From assembly GCA_003021015.1 (NCBI GenBank), contig PXRK01000036.1:1-40731 (forward strand): DNA of 40,731 nt, in the 5' to 3' direction. The notes beneath the pieces are model-generated. The model searched no databases. It had not been told where the DNA came from and was given only the letters and a program-made list of their open reading frames with translations. This document shows positions 7,564 through 16,853 of this stretch, one piece after another. Positions within the stretch are counted from its first letter, which is position 1. Each line of letters begins with the position of its first letter. The position numbers were made by a program, and so were the translations under genes. The DNA is from Halobacteriales archaeon QS_4_66_20. GTDB lineage: Archaea > Halobacteriota > Halobacteria > Halobacteriales > Haloarculaceae.

Positions 7564-9270
7564 ATGTTTCCGTCGTGGACAGTAATCGGCCTGCTGCTGA
7601 CCGACGTGTTCCTCCTCACACTGGCCGGTATCGCCTGGCGCTTCCGGACGAAACCGGGTGCGAAGCTGTTCGGGCTCCTGCAGATCCTGTCCGCAGTCTG
7701 GGTCGGCGTTACCGTGCTCGGCCTGTCGCAGTCTCCGGGATCGACCCGGCTCAGACTCTGGGGGGTCGGGACGGGGCTGAGTCTGCTCGTGGTCGTGTTC
7801 TGGTTCGGGTTCATCCTCGACTACACGGGACGGAATCAGTGGCTCAGCGGCTGGTCGTTCGGGCTCGCGTCGCTGCCACTGGTGAGCGGCGCGGCGCTGT
7901 ACTTCGTCGCGCCCGCCGCTTCCCCGATCGTCGACCAGGTCACGCAGACGACGACCCCCACCGGGACCGTGGTCGAGGCCACGATCGGGCCGATCGGGTT
8001 GGTCCTCGCGGCGTACCTGTACCTGGTGTTCCTCGTCGGACTCTGGTTGGTCGCTAAGACGGTGATCGAAGGCTCGAACCTGTTCGTCGGGCAGGCCCTC
8101 GCGTTCGGCCTCGGCTCGATGGTGACGATCGTCGCCAGCTTTCTGGTGATCCTCGAGATCCCCAGTGCCGGCTATCCCCTCACGCAGGTCGCGCTGGGCG
8201 TACAGGCAGTCCTCTGGGGGTACGCGGTGTTCGGCCAACAGTTCCTGCGAGTCGTCCCCGCGGTCGCGACGATCGGCGAACGGGCCGTCTTCGACGACCT
8301 GGACAACGGGGTGCTCGTCGTCGAGGATGACACGACGATCACCCGTGCGAACCCCCAGGCGCGAGCGTATCTCGGTGACGACGATCTGGTGGGGCAGTCC
8401 GTCGACTCGATTCTCGAGCGGATGGGCGTCTCGGCGCTCGCTGACCTCCCGACCCGGTTCCAGCACCGCGGGCGCACCTACCAGGCGACGGCCTCGCCGA
8501 TCACAAACTGGCGGGGGGAATCCGTCGGCCACGCGCTCGCGATTCAGGACGTCACGCCGCTCGTTCGGCGCCAACAGCGCTTGCAGGTGCTCAACCGGAT
8601 CCTCCGACACAACGTCCGCAACAACATGACGGTCTCCCTGAGCATCGCCGAGCAGTGCCAGCAACACGACGACACCGACGTGGCGTCGATGGGGGAGACG
8701 CTCGCCGAGAGGTCGCGTGACATGACGACGATCTGCGAGAAGGCGGTCGAGATCGATCGGACGCTCGACGACCCCGGGCCGACCCAGCGCGTCGACCTCG
8801 ACACCCTCGTCGAGGACGTCGTCTCACCGCTCGCCGAACAGTACTCCGAGGCGACGATCCGGACTGCCATCGAACCCGAGACCGTCGAAACGAACGCGCA
8901 GGTCCTCTCGCTCGTGCTGCGCGAAGCCGTCGAGAACGCACTGGAGCACGCCGGAACCGCCCCGGAGGTCACCGTGGCCGCCTCGCGCGCGGACGGCGAA
9001 CTCGACCTCATCGTTCGCGACGACGGCCCCGGGATACCGCGCTCGGAGGTCGAGCCCATCATCGCCGGCGAGGAGACCGCACTCGACCACGCGAGCAGCC
9101 TGGGCCTGTGGCTGGTGTCGTGGGGCACACAATCGCTCGGCAGCGAGGTGGACATCGACGCGACTCGGACGGGATCGGAGGTTACAGTCTCGATCCCGAC
9201 TAGTGAGAACCGCCAGGAGACGCCGGATTCTGGAGCTATTACGTCGAACCAATCCGACGTGGGTACCTGA
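7564..9270 (+). CDS. Sensor histidine kinase with N-terminal 7TM domain and PAS domain
   Basis: A 568-residue membrane sensor kinase. Residues 1-225 hold about seven hydrophobic helices, matching the 7TM histidine-kinase N-terminal domain. A PAS-like segment follows at about 240-335 (FDDLDNGVLVVEDDTTITRANPQA...). The phosphoacceptor is His349 in LNRILRHNVRNNM, the usual haloarchaeal H-box. The ATPase domain has its N-box at Asn458 (REAVENALEHAG) and G1 DDGPGIP (486-491), with a later SSLGLWLV G2 box. No response regulator is adjacent, as is common for orphan haloarchaeal kinases. The signal is unknown. Its TGA stop codon is the first trinucleotide of a repeat-element end (TGATAGTGATTG). Confidence 0.93.
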   Translation: MFPSWTVIGLLLTDVFLLTLAGIAWRFRTKPGAKLFGLLQILSAVWVGVTVLGLSQSPGSTRLRLWGVGTGLSLLVVVFWFGFILDYTGRNQWLSGWSFGLASLPLVSGAALYFVAPAASPIVDQVTQTTTPTGTVVEATIGPIGLVLAAYLYLVFLVGLWLVAKTVIEGSNLFVGQALAFGLGSMVTIVASFLVILEIPSAGYPLTQVALGVQAVLWGYAVFGQQFLRVVPAVATIGERAVFDDLDNGVLVVEDDTTITRANPQARAYLGDDDLVGQSVDSILERMGVSALADLPTRFQHRGRTYQATASPITNWRGESVGHALAIQDVTPLVRRQQRLQVLNRILRHNVRNNMTVSLSIAEQCQQHDDTDVASMGETLAERSRDMTTICEKAVEIDRTLDDPGPTQRVDLDTLVEDVVSPLAEQYSEATIRTAIEPETVETNAQVLSLVLREAVENALEHAGTAPEVTVAASRADGELDLIVRDDGPGIPRSEVEPIIAGEETALDHASSLGLWLVSWGTQSLGSEVDIDATRTGSEVTVSIPTSENRQETPDSGAITSNQSDVGT

Positions 9271-9297
9271 TAGTGATTGTTGGGAGTCTTTACCGCT
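9268..9297 (+). repeat. Solo end of the 110-bp hairpin family
   Basis: TGATAGTGATTGTTG followed by an AGTCTTTACCGCTGG block matches the element end at 24810-24840 (TCATAGTGATTGTTG ... CTCTTTACCGCTGG). The TGA is the stop codon of the histidine kinase. No right-hand partner is recognisable about 110 bp downstream, so this looks like a decayed or truncated copy. Confidence 0.6.
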
Positions 9298-9391
9298 GGA
9301 ACGTCACAGTTTGTACGCCTTACTGCATATTCTTTTCCTTACCCGGGAGACAATACCCACCTTTTCTACGGTGCCGCGCATACGGAAGCAT

Positions 9392-10150
9392 ATGACACAG
9401 TCCGATTCGGTGCTGCTGGCGGAGATGACGTGGCCGGAAGTACAGGAAGCGCTCGACAGTGGCGTCACGACGGCGATTGTCGCGGTCGGATCGATCGAAC
9501 AGCACGGGCCGCACCTGCCGCTACGGATGGACACGATGGCCGGCGACGAACTCTCCAAACGGATCGCCGAGCGCCTCGGTGATGCGGTCGCCGCGCCGAC
9601 CATCCGCCCCGGCTGTTCGGGCCACCATATGGATTTCCCGGGGACGATCACCGTCCCGCCGGAGACGCTGATGGACACGATCCGCGGCTACTGCCGGTCG
9701 CTGAACGAACACGGGTTCGAGCACATCGTCCTCGTGCCAACCCACGGCGGCAACTTCGCGCCGACCAACACGGTCGCGCCCGACATCGCCCGCGAGATCG
9801 AGGCGAACGTGATCGCCCTCGCCGATATGGACGAATACATGGGGCTGCTCAACGAGGGCCTGCAGGCCGCCGACATCGACTACGACGAACCCGTCTCCCA
9901 CGCCGGCGCGACCGAAACGTCGCTGGTGCTGGCCGCCGAGGAAGAACTCGTCCGCACGGAGGAGTACGAGCCCGGCCACGAGGGGCCGGTTTCGACCGCG
10001 CGCCTGCTCAGCGACGGGTTCGCCGCCGTCACCGAGAACGGCGTGCTCGGCAACCCGACGTATGCGGCCGCCCAGGCGGGCGAGGAGGCGTTCGAACTGG
10101 TCGCCGAGGAGTACGCCGAACAGATCGACGCCGAGCGGGACGCTGTGTGA
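9392..10150 (+). CDS. Creatininase-family amidohydrolase (ArfB-like candidate)
   Basis: This 252-residue cytoplasmic metal-dependent amidohydrolase keeps the metal-ligand pattern of the creatininase fold: Glu36 and His38 (GSIEQHGPHLP), Asp47, His118 (THGGN) and Glu175 (HAGATETS). In archaea this family includes ArfB, the formamide hydrolase of riboflavin and F420 synthesis, as well as enzymes of unknown substrate. Sequence alone does not decide between them. The start is ATG 9392 (MTQSDSVLLAEMTWPEV); upstream in-frame sequence overlaps the kinase gene and the repeat end. Its TGA stop codon is also the left flank of a 110-bp hairpin element. Confidence 0.85.
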   Translation: MTQSDSVLLAEMTWPEVQEALDSGVTTAIVAVGSIEQHGPHLPLRMDTMAGDELSKRIAERLGDAVAAPTIRPGCSGHHMDFPGTITVPPETLMDTIRGYCRSLNEHGFEHIVLVPTHGGNFAPTNTVAPDIAREIEANVIALADMDEYMGLLNEGLQAADIDYDEPVSHAGATETSLVLAAEEELVRTEEYEPGHEGPVSTARLLSDGFAAVTENGVLGNPTYAAAQAGEEAFELVAEEYAEQIDAERDAV

Positions 10151-10261
10151 TACTGGTGGCTGTAATTCTTTTACTCACCAGTCTCTGCTATCTGCGGATA
10201 CAGACTCTTTCCGCCTGGATTCTCAATTCGAGTTTCCACGTACTTACAGCCACCAGTATGA
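10148..10261. mobile_element. 110-bp hairpin element, copy at 10.15 kb
   Basis: A perfect 16-bp inverted repeat, ATACTGGTGGCTGTAA at 10150-10165 and its complement at 10244-10259, spans 110 bp. TGA occurs immediately outside TAC...GTA on both sides (10148-10150 and 10259-10261). The left TGA is the stop codon of the creatininase gene. The tip is related to the copies at 21.5 and 28.25 kb (ATACTG..GG..GT.ATTCT.TTAC), but the interior differs. Confidence 0.75.
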
Positions 10262-10383
10262 GCAACGGAGCGGAACGACGATGAGGGGGCCGGTCCGCCG
10301 GATCCCTCGCCCCAGTCGGAACCGGCTCGCAACAGGCTACTGTCGTGAACAACGTTTTTGCCCGCGCCGCGTTGCTCTCCGGT

Positions 10384-11346
10384 ATGGGACACGACGAGCA
10401 GAACATCCGCCGGATGGACGCCACAATCGAGCCCGAGGAGATGGCAACGGGCGACGTCTACGAGGCGACCGCCGCAGGCACGTCGGACCTCTACTTCGTC
10501 GACACCGGGCTGTACGACACGCCCGGCTACGGCTCGATCTACGTGCTCGACAGCGAGCGCCCGGCGGTGATCGAGACCGGCACCGGCTACCGCCCGGAGT
10601 TGATCGTCGACGCCGTCGAGCGCGTGGGGATCGACGCCGCGGATCTGGCGGTGATCGCGGTCACCCACGTCCACCTCGACCACGCGGGCGGCGCCGGCTA
10701 CCTCCTCGAGGCGTTCCCGAACGCCGACGTCCACCTCCACGAGGCCGGCACGCGGTTCCTCACTGACCCGGCGAAGATCTGGGAGGGGACGAAGGCTGTC
10801 GTCGGCGACCGCATCGAGTACTACGCCGAACCGAAGCCGATCCCCGAGGATCGCCTCGTCGCCCTCGATGACGGCGAGGTCGTCGACTTGGGCGATCACG
10901 AACTCCGGGTCCACCACGCGCCGGGCCACGCGTTCCACCAGGCGGTGTTCTATGACCCCGAAAACGACGGCGTGTTCACCGCCGACGCGGCGGGGATCAA
11001 CAGCCCGACTGTCGGCGGCCTCCGCCAGACTAGCCCGCCGCCGGGGTTCGATCTGGAGGGCTGTCTGGACGACATCGAACTGCTGGGAGACCTCGATCCG
11101 GCCGCGCTGTACTACGGCCACTTCGGCGACTACGAGACCGGCGACCTGCTGGCCGAGTACGCCGACCTGCTGGACTCGTGGGTCGAGCGCGTCGAGCGCA
11201 AGCGCGCGGAACTGGGTGACGACGAGGCCGTCGCCGAGTTCTTCGCGGACGAAGCAGAGGGGAGTGGCGCCTGGTCGGCCCAGCACGCCCGCCAGGAAGA
11301 ATGGATGAACGTCCAGGGCGTCCTCCACTATCTCGACGAGCGCTAG
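10384..11346 (+). CDS. MBL-fold metallo-hydrolase
   Basis: This 320-residue metallo-beta-lactamase-fold hydrolase shows the binuclear metal motif THVHLDH (His95, His97, Asp99, His100). Further ligands are probably His in HHAPGHAFHQ, Asp in FTADAAG and a C-terminal His in YYGHFGDYE. The family includes glyoxalase II and various lactonases and thioesterases, so the substrate is not predictable. I start at ATG 10384 (MGHDEQNIRRM). A T-rich CGTTTTTGCC about 30 nt upstream looks like the promoter, suggesting a leaderless message. It is separated from the creatininase gene by the hairpin element, so co-transcription is doubtful. Confidence 0.87.
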   Translation: MGHDEQNIRRMDATIEPEEMATGDVYEATAAGTSDLYFVDTGLYDTPGYGSIYVLDSERPAVIETGTGYRPELIVDAVERVGIDAADLAVIAVTHVHLDHAGGAGYLLEAFPNADVHLHEAGTRFLTDPAKIWEGTKAVVGDRIEYYAEPKPIPEDRLVALDDGEVVDLGDHELRVHHAPGHAFHQAVFYDPENDGVFTADAAGINSPTVGGLRQTSPPPGFDLEGCLDDIELLGDLDPAALYYGHFGDYETGDLLAEYADLLDSWVERVERKRAELGDDEAVAEFFADEAEGSGAWSAQHARQEEWMNVQGVLHYLDER

Positions 11347-11369
11347 GAAACGGAGTCGTGTGGTTGTTT

Positions 11370-12275
11370 TTAGATTTCAGAGTGTTCCGGCCGGAGACCG
11401 GAGTGAAGCTGCACCGCCAGTTCTGCGGCGTCGACCCAGTAGTAGATCGTCCGTTCGAGTGCGCGCGTGATCGTCACCAAGTAACCGTACATGTCCGGAT
11501 CGTACGCCGTCACCAGCTCGAACAGCTCATCGAGATTCCGGTGGACAGTCTCCTCACGGTCCCGGAGGTTGTCGTGGACCGCGAGCTCACAGTCGAAGCA
11601 GATCCGCGAGAAGTAGTCGTTGATCTCCGCGCCGGCAGCGAAGATGTCGGCCATGCGCTCGCCGACGATGCCGTTCGCGTCGGTGTCCTCGCGGCCGACG
11701 ACGTCGGCGATGAAACAGGCCCGATCCCCGACGATTTCGAGGTTCGTCGCGATCGTCGACAGATCCGCAGCGACGCGGTTGCCCGGCCAGTCGGTCGTCA
11801 GCGTGTAGGATTTCAGTTCCGCGAGGACCGCCGAGTAGCGTTCGTTTGTGAGCGACTCCAGGGTCTTGGCGGAGTGCTCGACGGGTTCGCCGAGAAACGC
11901 CGCACGCGCGGCGTCGTACTGGCGTGCGGTCACCGTCTCCAGGCGGTCGAGCAACTCCAGGACCTCCGTCCCGCGATCTGCCGTCTCCCCGTCTGAGACG
12001 ATTTCGCCGACAGCGTGGTCGCTGTCGTACAGCTTCGAGATGTGTCCCGAACTCTCGTACAGCGCCGCGTCGTCAACGACGTACCCCTTGCGCACGACGC
12101 CATCGCCTTTGAGTTCCTGCAACAGTTCCGAGAGATACTGCTCGGAGATGCCGACCGTGCGCGCGAGTTCTTCTTTCGTCTCGGGAGCGGTCCTGTCAAT
12201 TGCTTCGACGACCTGTGCACGCGTCGCGTCACGACCACCCGCTCCCAGCGGCCGTTGCCACGTTCGACGGGACAT
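11370..12275 (-). CDS. PhoU-domain regulator with N-terminal winged helix
   Basis: A 301-residue regulator. A helix-turn-helix lies at about residues 15-62 (ATRAQVVEAIDRTAPETKEELARTVGISEQYLSELL...LKGDGVVRKG). The remainder is all-helical and matches the PhoU fold (for example TIATNLEIVGDRACFIADVV and the C-terminal ITRALERTIYYWVDAAE). Such proteins regulate phosphate uptake in archaea, though no pst transporter genes occur nearby. It is divergent from another PhoU-type gene at 12467, with mirrored promoter boxes between them. The ATG at 12275 places the promoter box about 22 nt upstream. Confidence 0.85.
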   Translation of the reverse strand: MSRRTWQRPLGAGGRDATRAQVVEAIDRTAPETKEELARTVGISEQYLSELLQELKGDGVVRKGYVVDDAALYESSGHISKLYDSDHAVGEIVSDGETADRGTEVLELLDRLETVTARQYDAARAAFLGEPVEHSAKTLESLTNERYSAVLAELKSYTLTTDWPGNRVAADLSTIATNLEIVGDRACFIADVVGREDTDANGIVGERMADIFAAGAEINDYFSRICFDCELAVHDNLRDREETVHRNLDELFELVTAYDPDMYGYLVTITRALERTIYYWVDAAELAVQLHSGLRPEHSEI

Positions 12276-12296
12276 ACCTGCTGGTCTCGACTCCCC

Positions 12297-12309
12297 ATCT
12301 TAGGGTTGG
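12297..12309 (-). promoter_or_regulatory. Left copy of a mirrored promoter box
   Basis: On the minus strand this reads CCAACCCTAAGAT, ending 22 nt before the ATG of the HTH-PhoU gene. The same box, with two mismatches, faces the other way at 12429-12441. It may be a non-canonical TATA region or a shared operator. Confidence 0.5.
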
Positions 12310-12428
12310 CCCACAGACTGTCCGGACGGGTATGTACTCCCACAATCGGGCCCTGCACGAGCCGGGGTAGTCCATCGGACTGCGATGTACTGGTATGTAC
12401 GCCTCACGACGCCAACGGACCCCTCATA

Positions 12429-12441
12429 CCAAACCTAAGGT
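12429..12441 (+). promoter_or_regulatory. Right copy of a mirrored promoter box
   Basis: CCAAACCTAAGGT ends 26 nt before the ATG at 12467 of the AbrB-PhoU gene and matches the opposite box (CCAACCCTAAGAT) at 11 of 13 positions. Its location fits either a promoter or a regulator site governing both divergent PhoU-type genes. Confidence 0.5.
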
Positions 12442-12466
12442 GTTCTCGGTTCATGGCGGACCGTAT

Positions 12467-13483
12467 ATGGAGACACGCAAAGTCCAGCTCTCCGGGGGGA
12501 CGACGTACACCATCTCGCTGCCGAAGTCGTGGGCACAAGAGCACGGCATCGACGCCGGCTCGACGCTGTCACTGTATCCGAACGGCGACGGGTCGCTGCT
12601 GGTCGAGGCCGAGGGGAATCGGTCGACGGAGACGCGGTCGACGACCATCGACGTCTCGACCGACTCGGACAGCGCCATCAGACAATGGATCGACGCGCTG
12701 CACGCCGTCGGCTGTGATACGGTGACGCTGGTCGACCGGACGGGCCACTCCGCCGAGCGCCGCGGTGTCGTCGAGGACACCGTCACAAACCTCTCGGGCT
12801 TCGAGCTGCTGGAGGCCGGCGACACGAGGATCCAGCTGACGAACCTGATCGACGCCGAGAACGTCGACGTCCGCAAATCCGCGCTGCGACTCCGACTCGT
12901 GATTGTGGGGATGCACCGCGACGCGGTGAGTGCCGTCCTGACCGGCGAGGAGACGCTGGCACAGCGCGTCATCGACCGCGACAACGAGGCGGACAAGCTG
13001 TTCGCGATGGTGACCCGTCACTTCCGGCGGGCGTTGACGAACCTCCACGAGGTCGAGAAACTCGAATACAGCCGGGACGAACTGTTCGAGTACTACTACG
13101 TCTGCCGGCAGTTCGAGCGGATCGCCGACCACGCCGAGAAAATCGCGCGGTTTACGCTCGATCCCGAGGCCACGATCCCGGCGACGTTCGGGGACCGAAT
13201 CGAGGAACTGGCAGCGAGCGCCAGAGGGATCGTCGACATCGCCGCGGACGTGATCCTCGCCGACGCCGGCATCGAAGGGGCACAGACAGCACTGACCAAA
13301 CTGGACGACCTGACGGCCGATCTCAGAGCACTCGACCGGGACCTGTACGCACACGACGATCCCGCCGAGGCATATGTCGTCGGCCTCCTTCTCGACAGCA
13401 TCCGCCGCACCGGCGAGTACGGCGCGAACGTCGCCAGTATCGCCGTTCAGCAGGTCGCCCGCGAGCGTGAACATCTCGATTGA
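12467..13483 (+). CDS. PhoU-domain protein with N-terminal AbrB/SpoVT-type DNA-binding domain
   Basis: A 338-residue protein. Residues 1-50 (METRKVQLSGGTTYTISLPKSWAQEHGIDAGSTLSLY) form a swapped-hairpin AbrB/SpoVT-type domain. The rest is two helical PhoU repeats, with the DRDNEADKLFAMVTRHF and CRQFERIADHAEKIAR signatures. This domain pairing is the standard archaeal PhoU-like phosphate regulator. The start is ATG 12467, since METRKVQ is the family N-terminus; the frame is open to 12395 but crosses the promoter. Divergent from the HTH-PhoU gene; their adjacency suggests one regulatory unit. Confidence 0.9.
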   Translation: METRKVQLSGGTTYTISLPKSWAQEHGIDAGSTLSLYPNGDGSLLVEAEGNRSTETRSTTIDVSTDSDSAIRQWIDALHAVGCDTVTLVDRTGHSAERRGVVEDTVTNLSGFELLEAGDTRIQLTNLIDAENVDVRKSALRLRLVIVGMHRDAVSAVLTGEETLAQRVIDRDNEADKLFAMVTRHFRRALTNLHEVEKLEYSRDELFEYYYVCRQFERIADHAEKIARFTLDPEATIPATFGDRIEELAASARGIVDIAADVILADAGIEGAQTALTKLDDLTADLRALDRDLYAHDDPAEAYVVGLLLDSIRRTGEYGANVASIAVQQVAREREHLD

Positions 13484-13642
13484 CGGCGAGGTCAACGGAG
13501 GTGATCTCTCGAAAATGTCGAGTCTCGGTCTCCTGTTCTGGCTGGCCTGTTCGAGAATATCCCCCCGGACGTGACCTTCCCGCTGATCGTCATTTCGTGC
13601 GGTGTGTTAACTATTAGTGGGCCGCGTCCATACGGGCTGTGT

Positions 13643-14683
13643 ATGCGCGCAGCACGGCTGAACGAGTTCACACACGACATGGCGAACGGGCTGTCAATCG
13701 AGGATGTCTCCCGGCCGGCGGCCTCGGCCAGCGACGACGTCGTGATCGAGATCGACGGCGCAGGCTGGTGCCAGACGGACAACCACATCATCGAGGGGAT
13801 GTGGGAGCCGTACGTCGGCAAGCCGCTGCCGATGACGCTGGGCCACGAGAACGCCGGCACGGTCCAGGCGGTCGGCGACGAGGTGACGGTCGTCTCGCCG
13901 GGCGACCAGGTGATCTGTCACCCGGTCCAGACCTGCGGGACGTGCCGCCCCTGTCGGCAGGGCGAGACGATGTACTGCGAGAACGGCGCGTTCAACGGGC
14001 TGACGGTCGACGGCGGGTTCGCCGAGGAAATGATCACGAACGAGCGGGCGGTGATCCCGCTGCCCGACGGCGTCGACCCGACGGAGATCGCCCCACACGC
14101 CGACGCGGGGATCACCGCCTACCACGCCGCCAAGAAAGCCGTCGACGAACTCAACCCCGGCGACGCTGTCGTCGCCATCGGGATCGGCGGCCTCGGCCAC
14201 ATCGGGCTCCAGTGCGTCGACGCGATGAGCGCGGCGGACATCGTGGCCGTCGACATCAAGGAGTCCGCGCGGAACCTGGCCGAAGACCTCGGCGCGGACG
14301 TGACGATCGACCCGACCAGCGAGGACGTCGGCGAGGAGGTCGGGGCGTTGACCGACGGGACCGGCGCAAAGCAGGTGCTGGACTTCGTCGGGAGCGACGA
14401 GACGACGGCGATGGGGCCGGAGATCTGTGCGGCCGGCGGCGACCACCACGTCATCGGCTACGGCGGGCACGTCCACGAGCCCGCACAGGCGTTCGTCGAC
14501 GGCGAGTTCGCCTACCGCGGGACGCTCGTCGGCCGCTACGCCGAACTCCAAGAGCTGGTCGCGCTGGTCGAGCGCGGCGACGTGGACCTGCACACCTCGC
14601 GGTACGACCTCGAGGACGTCAACAGGGTCGCCGAGATGCTGGAGCACCGCGAGATCGACGGCCGGGCCGTGATCACTCCCTGA
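13643..14683 (+). CDS. Zinc-dependent alcohol dehydrogenase (MDR family)
   Basis: A 346-residue medium-chain dehydrogenase/reductase. Catalytic zinc ligands are Cys43 (GWCQTD) and His68-Glu69 (LGHENAG). The structural zinc lobe has Cys98, Cys101, Cys104 and Cys112. The NAD(P)-binding motif is GIGGLGHIG. The expected reaction is reversible oxidation of an alcohol to an aldehyde or ketone; the natural substrate is unknown. A TTAACTATTA stretch 26-35 nt upstream of ATG 13643 is a likely TATA region, giving a leaderless transcript. It has no obvious pathway partners adjacent. Confidence 0.93.
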   Translation: MRAARLNEFTHDMANGLSIEDVSRPAASASDDVVIEIDGAGWCQTDNHIIEGMWEPYVGKPLPMTLGHENAGTVQAVGDEVTVVSPGDQVICHPVQTCGTCRPCRQGETMYCENGAFNGLTVDGGFAEEMITNERAVIPLPDGVDPTEIAPHADAGITAYHAAKKAVDELNPGDAVVAIGIGGLGHIGLQCVDAMSAADIVAVDIKESARNLAEDLGADVTIDPTSEDVGEEVGALTDGTGAKQVLDFVGSDETTAMGPEICAAGGDHHVIGYGGHVHEPAQAFVDGEFAYRGTLVGRYAELQELVALVERGDVDLHTSRYDLEDVNRVAEMLEHREIDGRAVITP

Positions 14684-14808
14684 CGCACTGCTGGGGATGA
14701 TCGGGCGGCATTCAGATACCGAGTCGTATTCGCGGCAAACTCTCTCCTACACACTCCCACAGCTCCATCGCCCCGACGTTTTTGTCTGTCCACGACGGAG
14801 CAGCGAAC

Positions 14809-16377
14809 GTGCTGACGAAAGACCTCCTGCGGGTTTCCCGGCGCGGCGGCGGGTACAGCCCGCAGTTCGCCGACGCGAGCCACGAGGAACTGGCAGCCAG
14901 CGTACTCGGCTGCTACCAGGGTCACGTCGGCGAACCCCGTGAGCGCCTCCAGGAGGCGCTGACGGAACTCGAACGCGAGAGCGACGACTTCAAGCTGGTC
15001 CGGGGGTTCGCCAAACTCCTCGACCGGGACGCCAGTTGGGAGGTGCAGTCGCCGGTCGACCCCGGGGGGGCGCGGCGAACTGCCTTCGCTGCGAGTGAGC
15101 AAATCGGGGTCGTCACCGCTGCGGAGCGACAGCAGGCGCTCGACCACGCGGCCGACCGCCTGGACGCGACGCCGGAGGCCATCGAGCAGTCGCTGTACGC
15201 CGACCTCGACCGCCGGGAGATCCTGGCGGCGGTCGACCCGCGCTGGGGTCCGGCCGAGCTGGTGGCGCGATACAACCTCTCGCTGGCCCAGACCGCGCTG
15301 TTCGACGCCACCGAGGTCCGGCTCCGGAGTTCGGACCCCCGGTCGCTCGTCTCGGCGGTCAAGCGCCTCGGCCTGATGTACGAGGTCTACAGCGGGGAAA
15401 CCGGCGACGGACACAGCAACGAGGGCGCGAGCGGAAGCGAGGGCGCGGGCGCAGGGAACCGTCGCGACTGGGAACTGGTCGTCACCGGGCCGGATCGGCT
15501 GTTCCGGTCGACGCGGCGGTACGGCACCCAGTTCGCCCGCCTGCTGCGGACGGTCGCGAAGACCGACGACTGGCAGCTCACAGCGACCATCGACGACCGC
15601 GGGACCGAGCGCACGATGGAGCTTTCGGACGACGACCCGGTGGCGGTGCCGGGCGCCGAACCGCTCGCGGAGGACCAGTTCGACAGCGCCGTCGAGGCGG
15701 AGTTCGCGACCCGCTTTCGATCCCTCGATTTCGACTGGAGCCTGGTTCGCGAGCCCGCCCCCCTGGAAGCCGGCGGGCGGGTGATGATCCCCGACTTCGC
15801 CTTCGAGTACGAGCACGCCGACTTCCGGGTGTTTTTCGAGATTATGGGGTTCTGGACGCCCGAATACGTCGCGAAGAAGCTCGGCCAACTCGACGCGGTC
15901 GACGCCATCGAGATGCTGGTCGCCGTCGACGAGAGCCTCGGCGTCGGCGAGGAGATCGAGGCTCGCGACCACCGCGCGATCACCTACGCGAAATCGATCC
16001 GCCTCAAGGACATCCGCAACGCGCTTCGGCCTTACGAAGAGGAGCTGACGGCGGCGGCTGCTGCCGACCTCCCCGACGAACTCCGGCCCGAGGCCGACGT
16101 GATCACCCTCGGCACGCTGGCAGCCGAGTACGGGGTCAGCGAGGCCGCCGTCGAGGACGCGACCGTTCCCGAGCACGAGCGCGTCGGGCGCACGCTCGTG
16201 CGACCCGCCGTCCTGGAGACGCTCGCCGAGGACATCGCCGCCGGCATGTCGCTCGAGGAGGTCGAGGCCGTCCTCGACGAGCACGGGATCGATGACGCCA
16301 GCGCGACGCTCGCCGCACTGGGCTACCGCGTCGAGTGGGAGGGCCTCGGCGGGGGGACGATCCGCGAGCGTGAGTGA
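14809..16377 (+). CDS. DUF790 family nuclease (Bax1-like, XPB partner)
   Basis: A 522-residue protein starting VLTKDLLRVSRRGGGYSPQF, the hallmark of the DUF790/Bax1 family. Archaeal Bax1 is a nuclease that works with the XPB helicase in nucleotide excision-type repair. A PD-(D/E)xK-like core is visible: IPDF at Asp329, FEIMGFW at Glu344, then Lys356-Lys357. No XPB helicase gene is adjacent, although the two are often paired in archaea; it could be elsewhere in the genome. I prefer GTG 14809 over the TTG at 14782, because family members begin at this motif and a T-run (CGTTTTTGTC) sits 25-32 nt upstream. Confidence 0.87.
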   Translation: MLTKDLLRVSRRGGGYSPQFADASHEELAASVLGCYQGHVGEPRERLQEALTELERESDDFKLVRGFAKLLDRDASWEVQSPVDPGGARRTAFAASEQIGVVTAAERQQALDHAADRLDATPEAIEQSLYADLDRREILAAVDPRWGPAELVARYNLSLAQTALFDATEVRLRSSDPRSLVSAVKRLGLMYEVYSGETGDGHSNEGASGSEGAGAGNRRDWELVVTGPDRLFRSTRRYGTQFARLLRTVAKTDDWQLTATIDDRGTERTMELSDDDPVAVPGAEPLAEDQFDSAVEAEFATRFRSLDFDWSLVREPAPLEAGGRVMIPDFAFEYEHADFRVFFEIMGFWTPEYVAKKLGQLDAVDAIEMLVAVDESLGVGEEIEARDHRAITYAKSIRLKDIRNALRPYEEELTAAAAADLPDELRPEADVITLGTLAAEYGVSEAAVEDATVPEHERVGRTLVRPAVLETLAEDIAAGMSLEEVEAVLDEHGIDDASATLAALGYRVEWEGLGGGTIRERE

Positions 16378-16412
16378 CGAACTGCTCGACTGCCGAACTG
16401 ATCGCGTCGTCT

Positions 16413-16853
16413 TCACCTCTCTGTGTCCCACTGTTCGCGCCGGCGCTGGTACGTCTCGTCGTTGCGCACTCTGTCGAGGTACTCGCGGTACACCTGCGAG
16501 ATGTCGTACTTCTCCTCGTCGTACCACTCCTGTGGCTCGCGCTCGGTCCCGTCGTCGTACTTGCGGCCGCCGGGGTACTTCGCGTAGCGCAGGCTCCGGG
16601 TCCACCCCATCTGGAGATATTTGCGGGCCATGTCCATCCCCGGGAATTCGTCGTTTCGTTTGTACTGTTCGAACTGCTCGTAGATGCGCTCGGCTGCTTC
16701 TTTCGCACTGTCGAGGGTTTTGATGGTCCACAGCTCGAGTAGCTCGTCTTTGTACGGCTGGACTTTGAACGCGCCCTCCTCGCCGCGGCCGATCTCGTAC
16801 GCCTCGGGGTGTTTGCGGAAGTTCACGTCGTACTCGGGGTTGTCGTCTCCCAT
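16413..16853 (-). CDS. DUF4385 family protein
   Basis: A 146-residue soluble protein rich in charged and aromatic residues, with conserved stretches YDVNFRKHPEAYEIGRGEEGAFKVQPYKDELLELW and MARKYLQMGWTRSLRYAKYPGGRKY. These match my recollection of DUF4385, a family without established function that also occurs in bacteria and phages. No catalytic motif, signal peptide or membrane segment is evident. It converges on the DUF790 gene with a 35-bp gap and is divergent from the MATE transporter. Confidence 0.8.
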   Translation of the reverse strand: MGDDNPEYDVNFRKHPEAYEIGRGEEGAFKVQPYKDELLELWTIKTLDSAKEAAERIYEQFEQYKRNDEFPGMDMARKYLQMGWTRSLRYAKYPGGRKYDDGTEREPQEWYDEEKYDISQVYREYLDRVRNDETYQRRREQWDTER

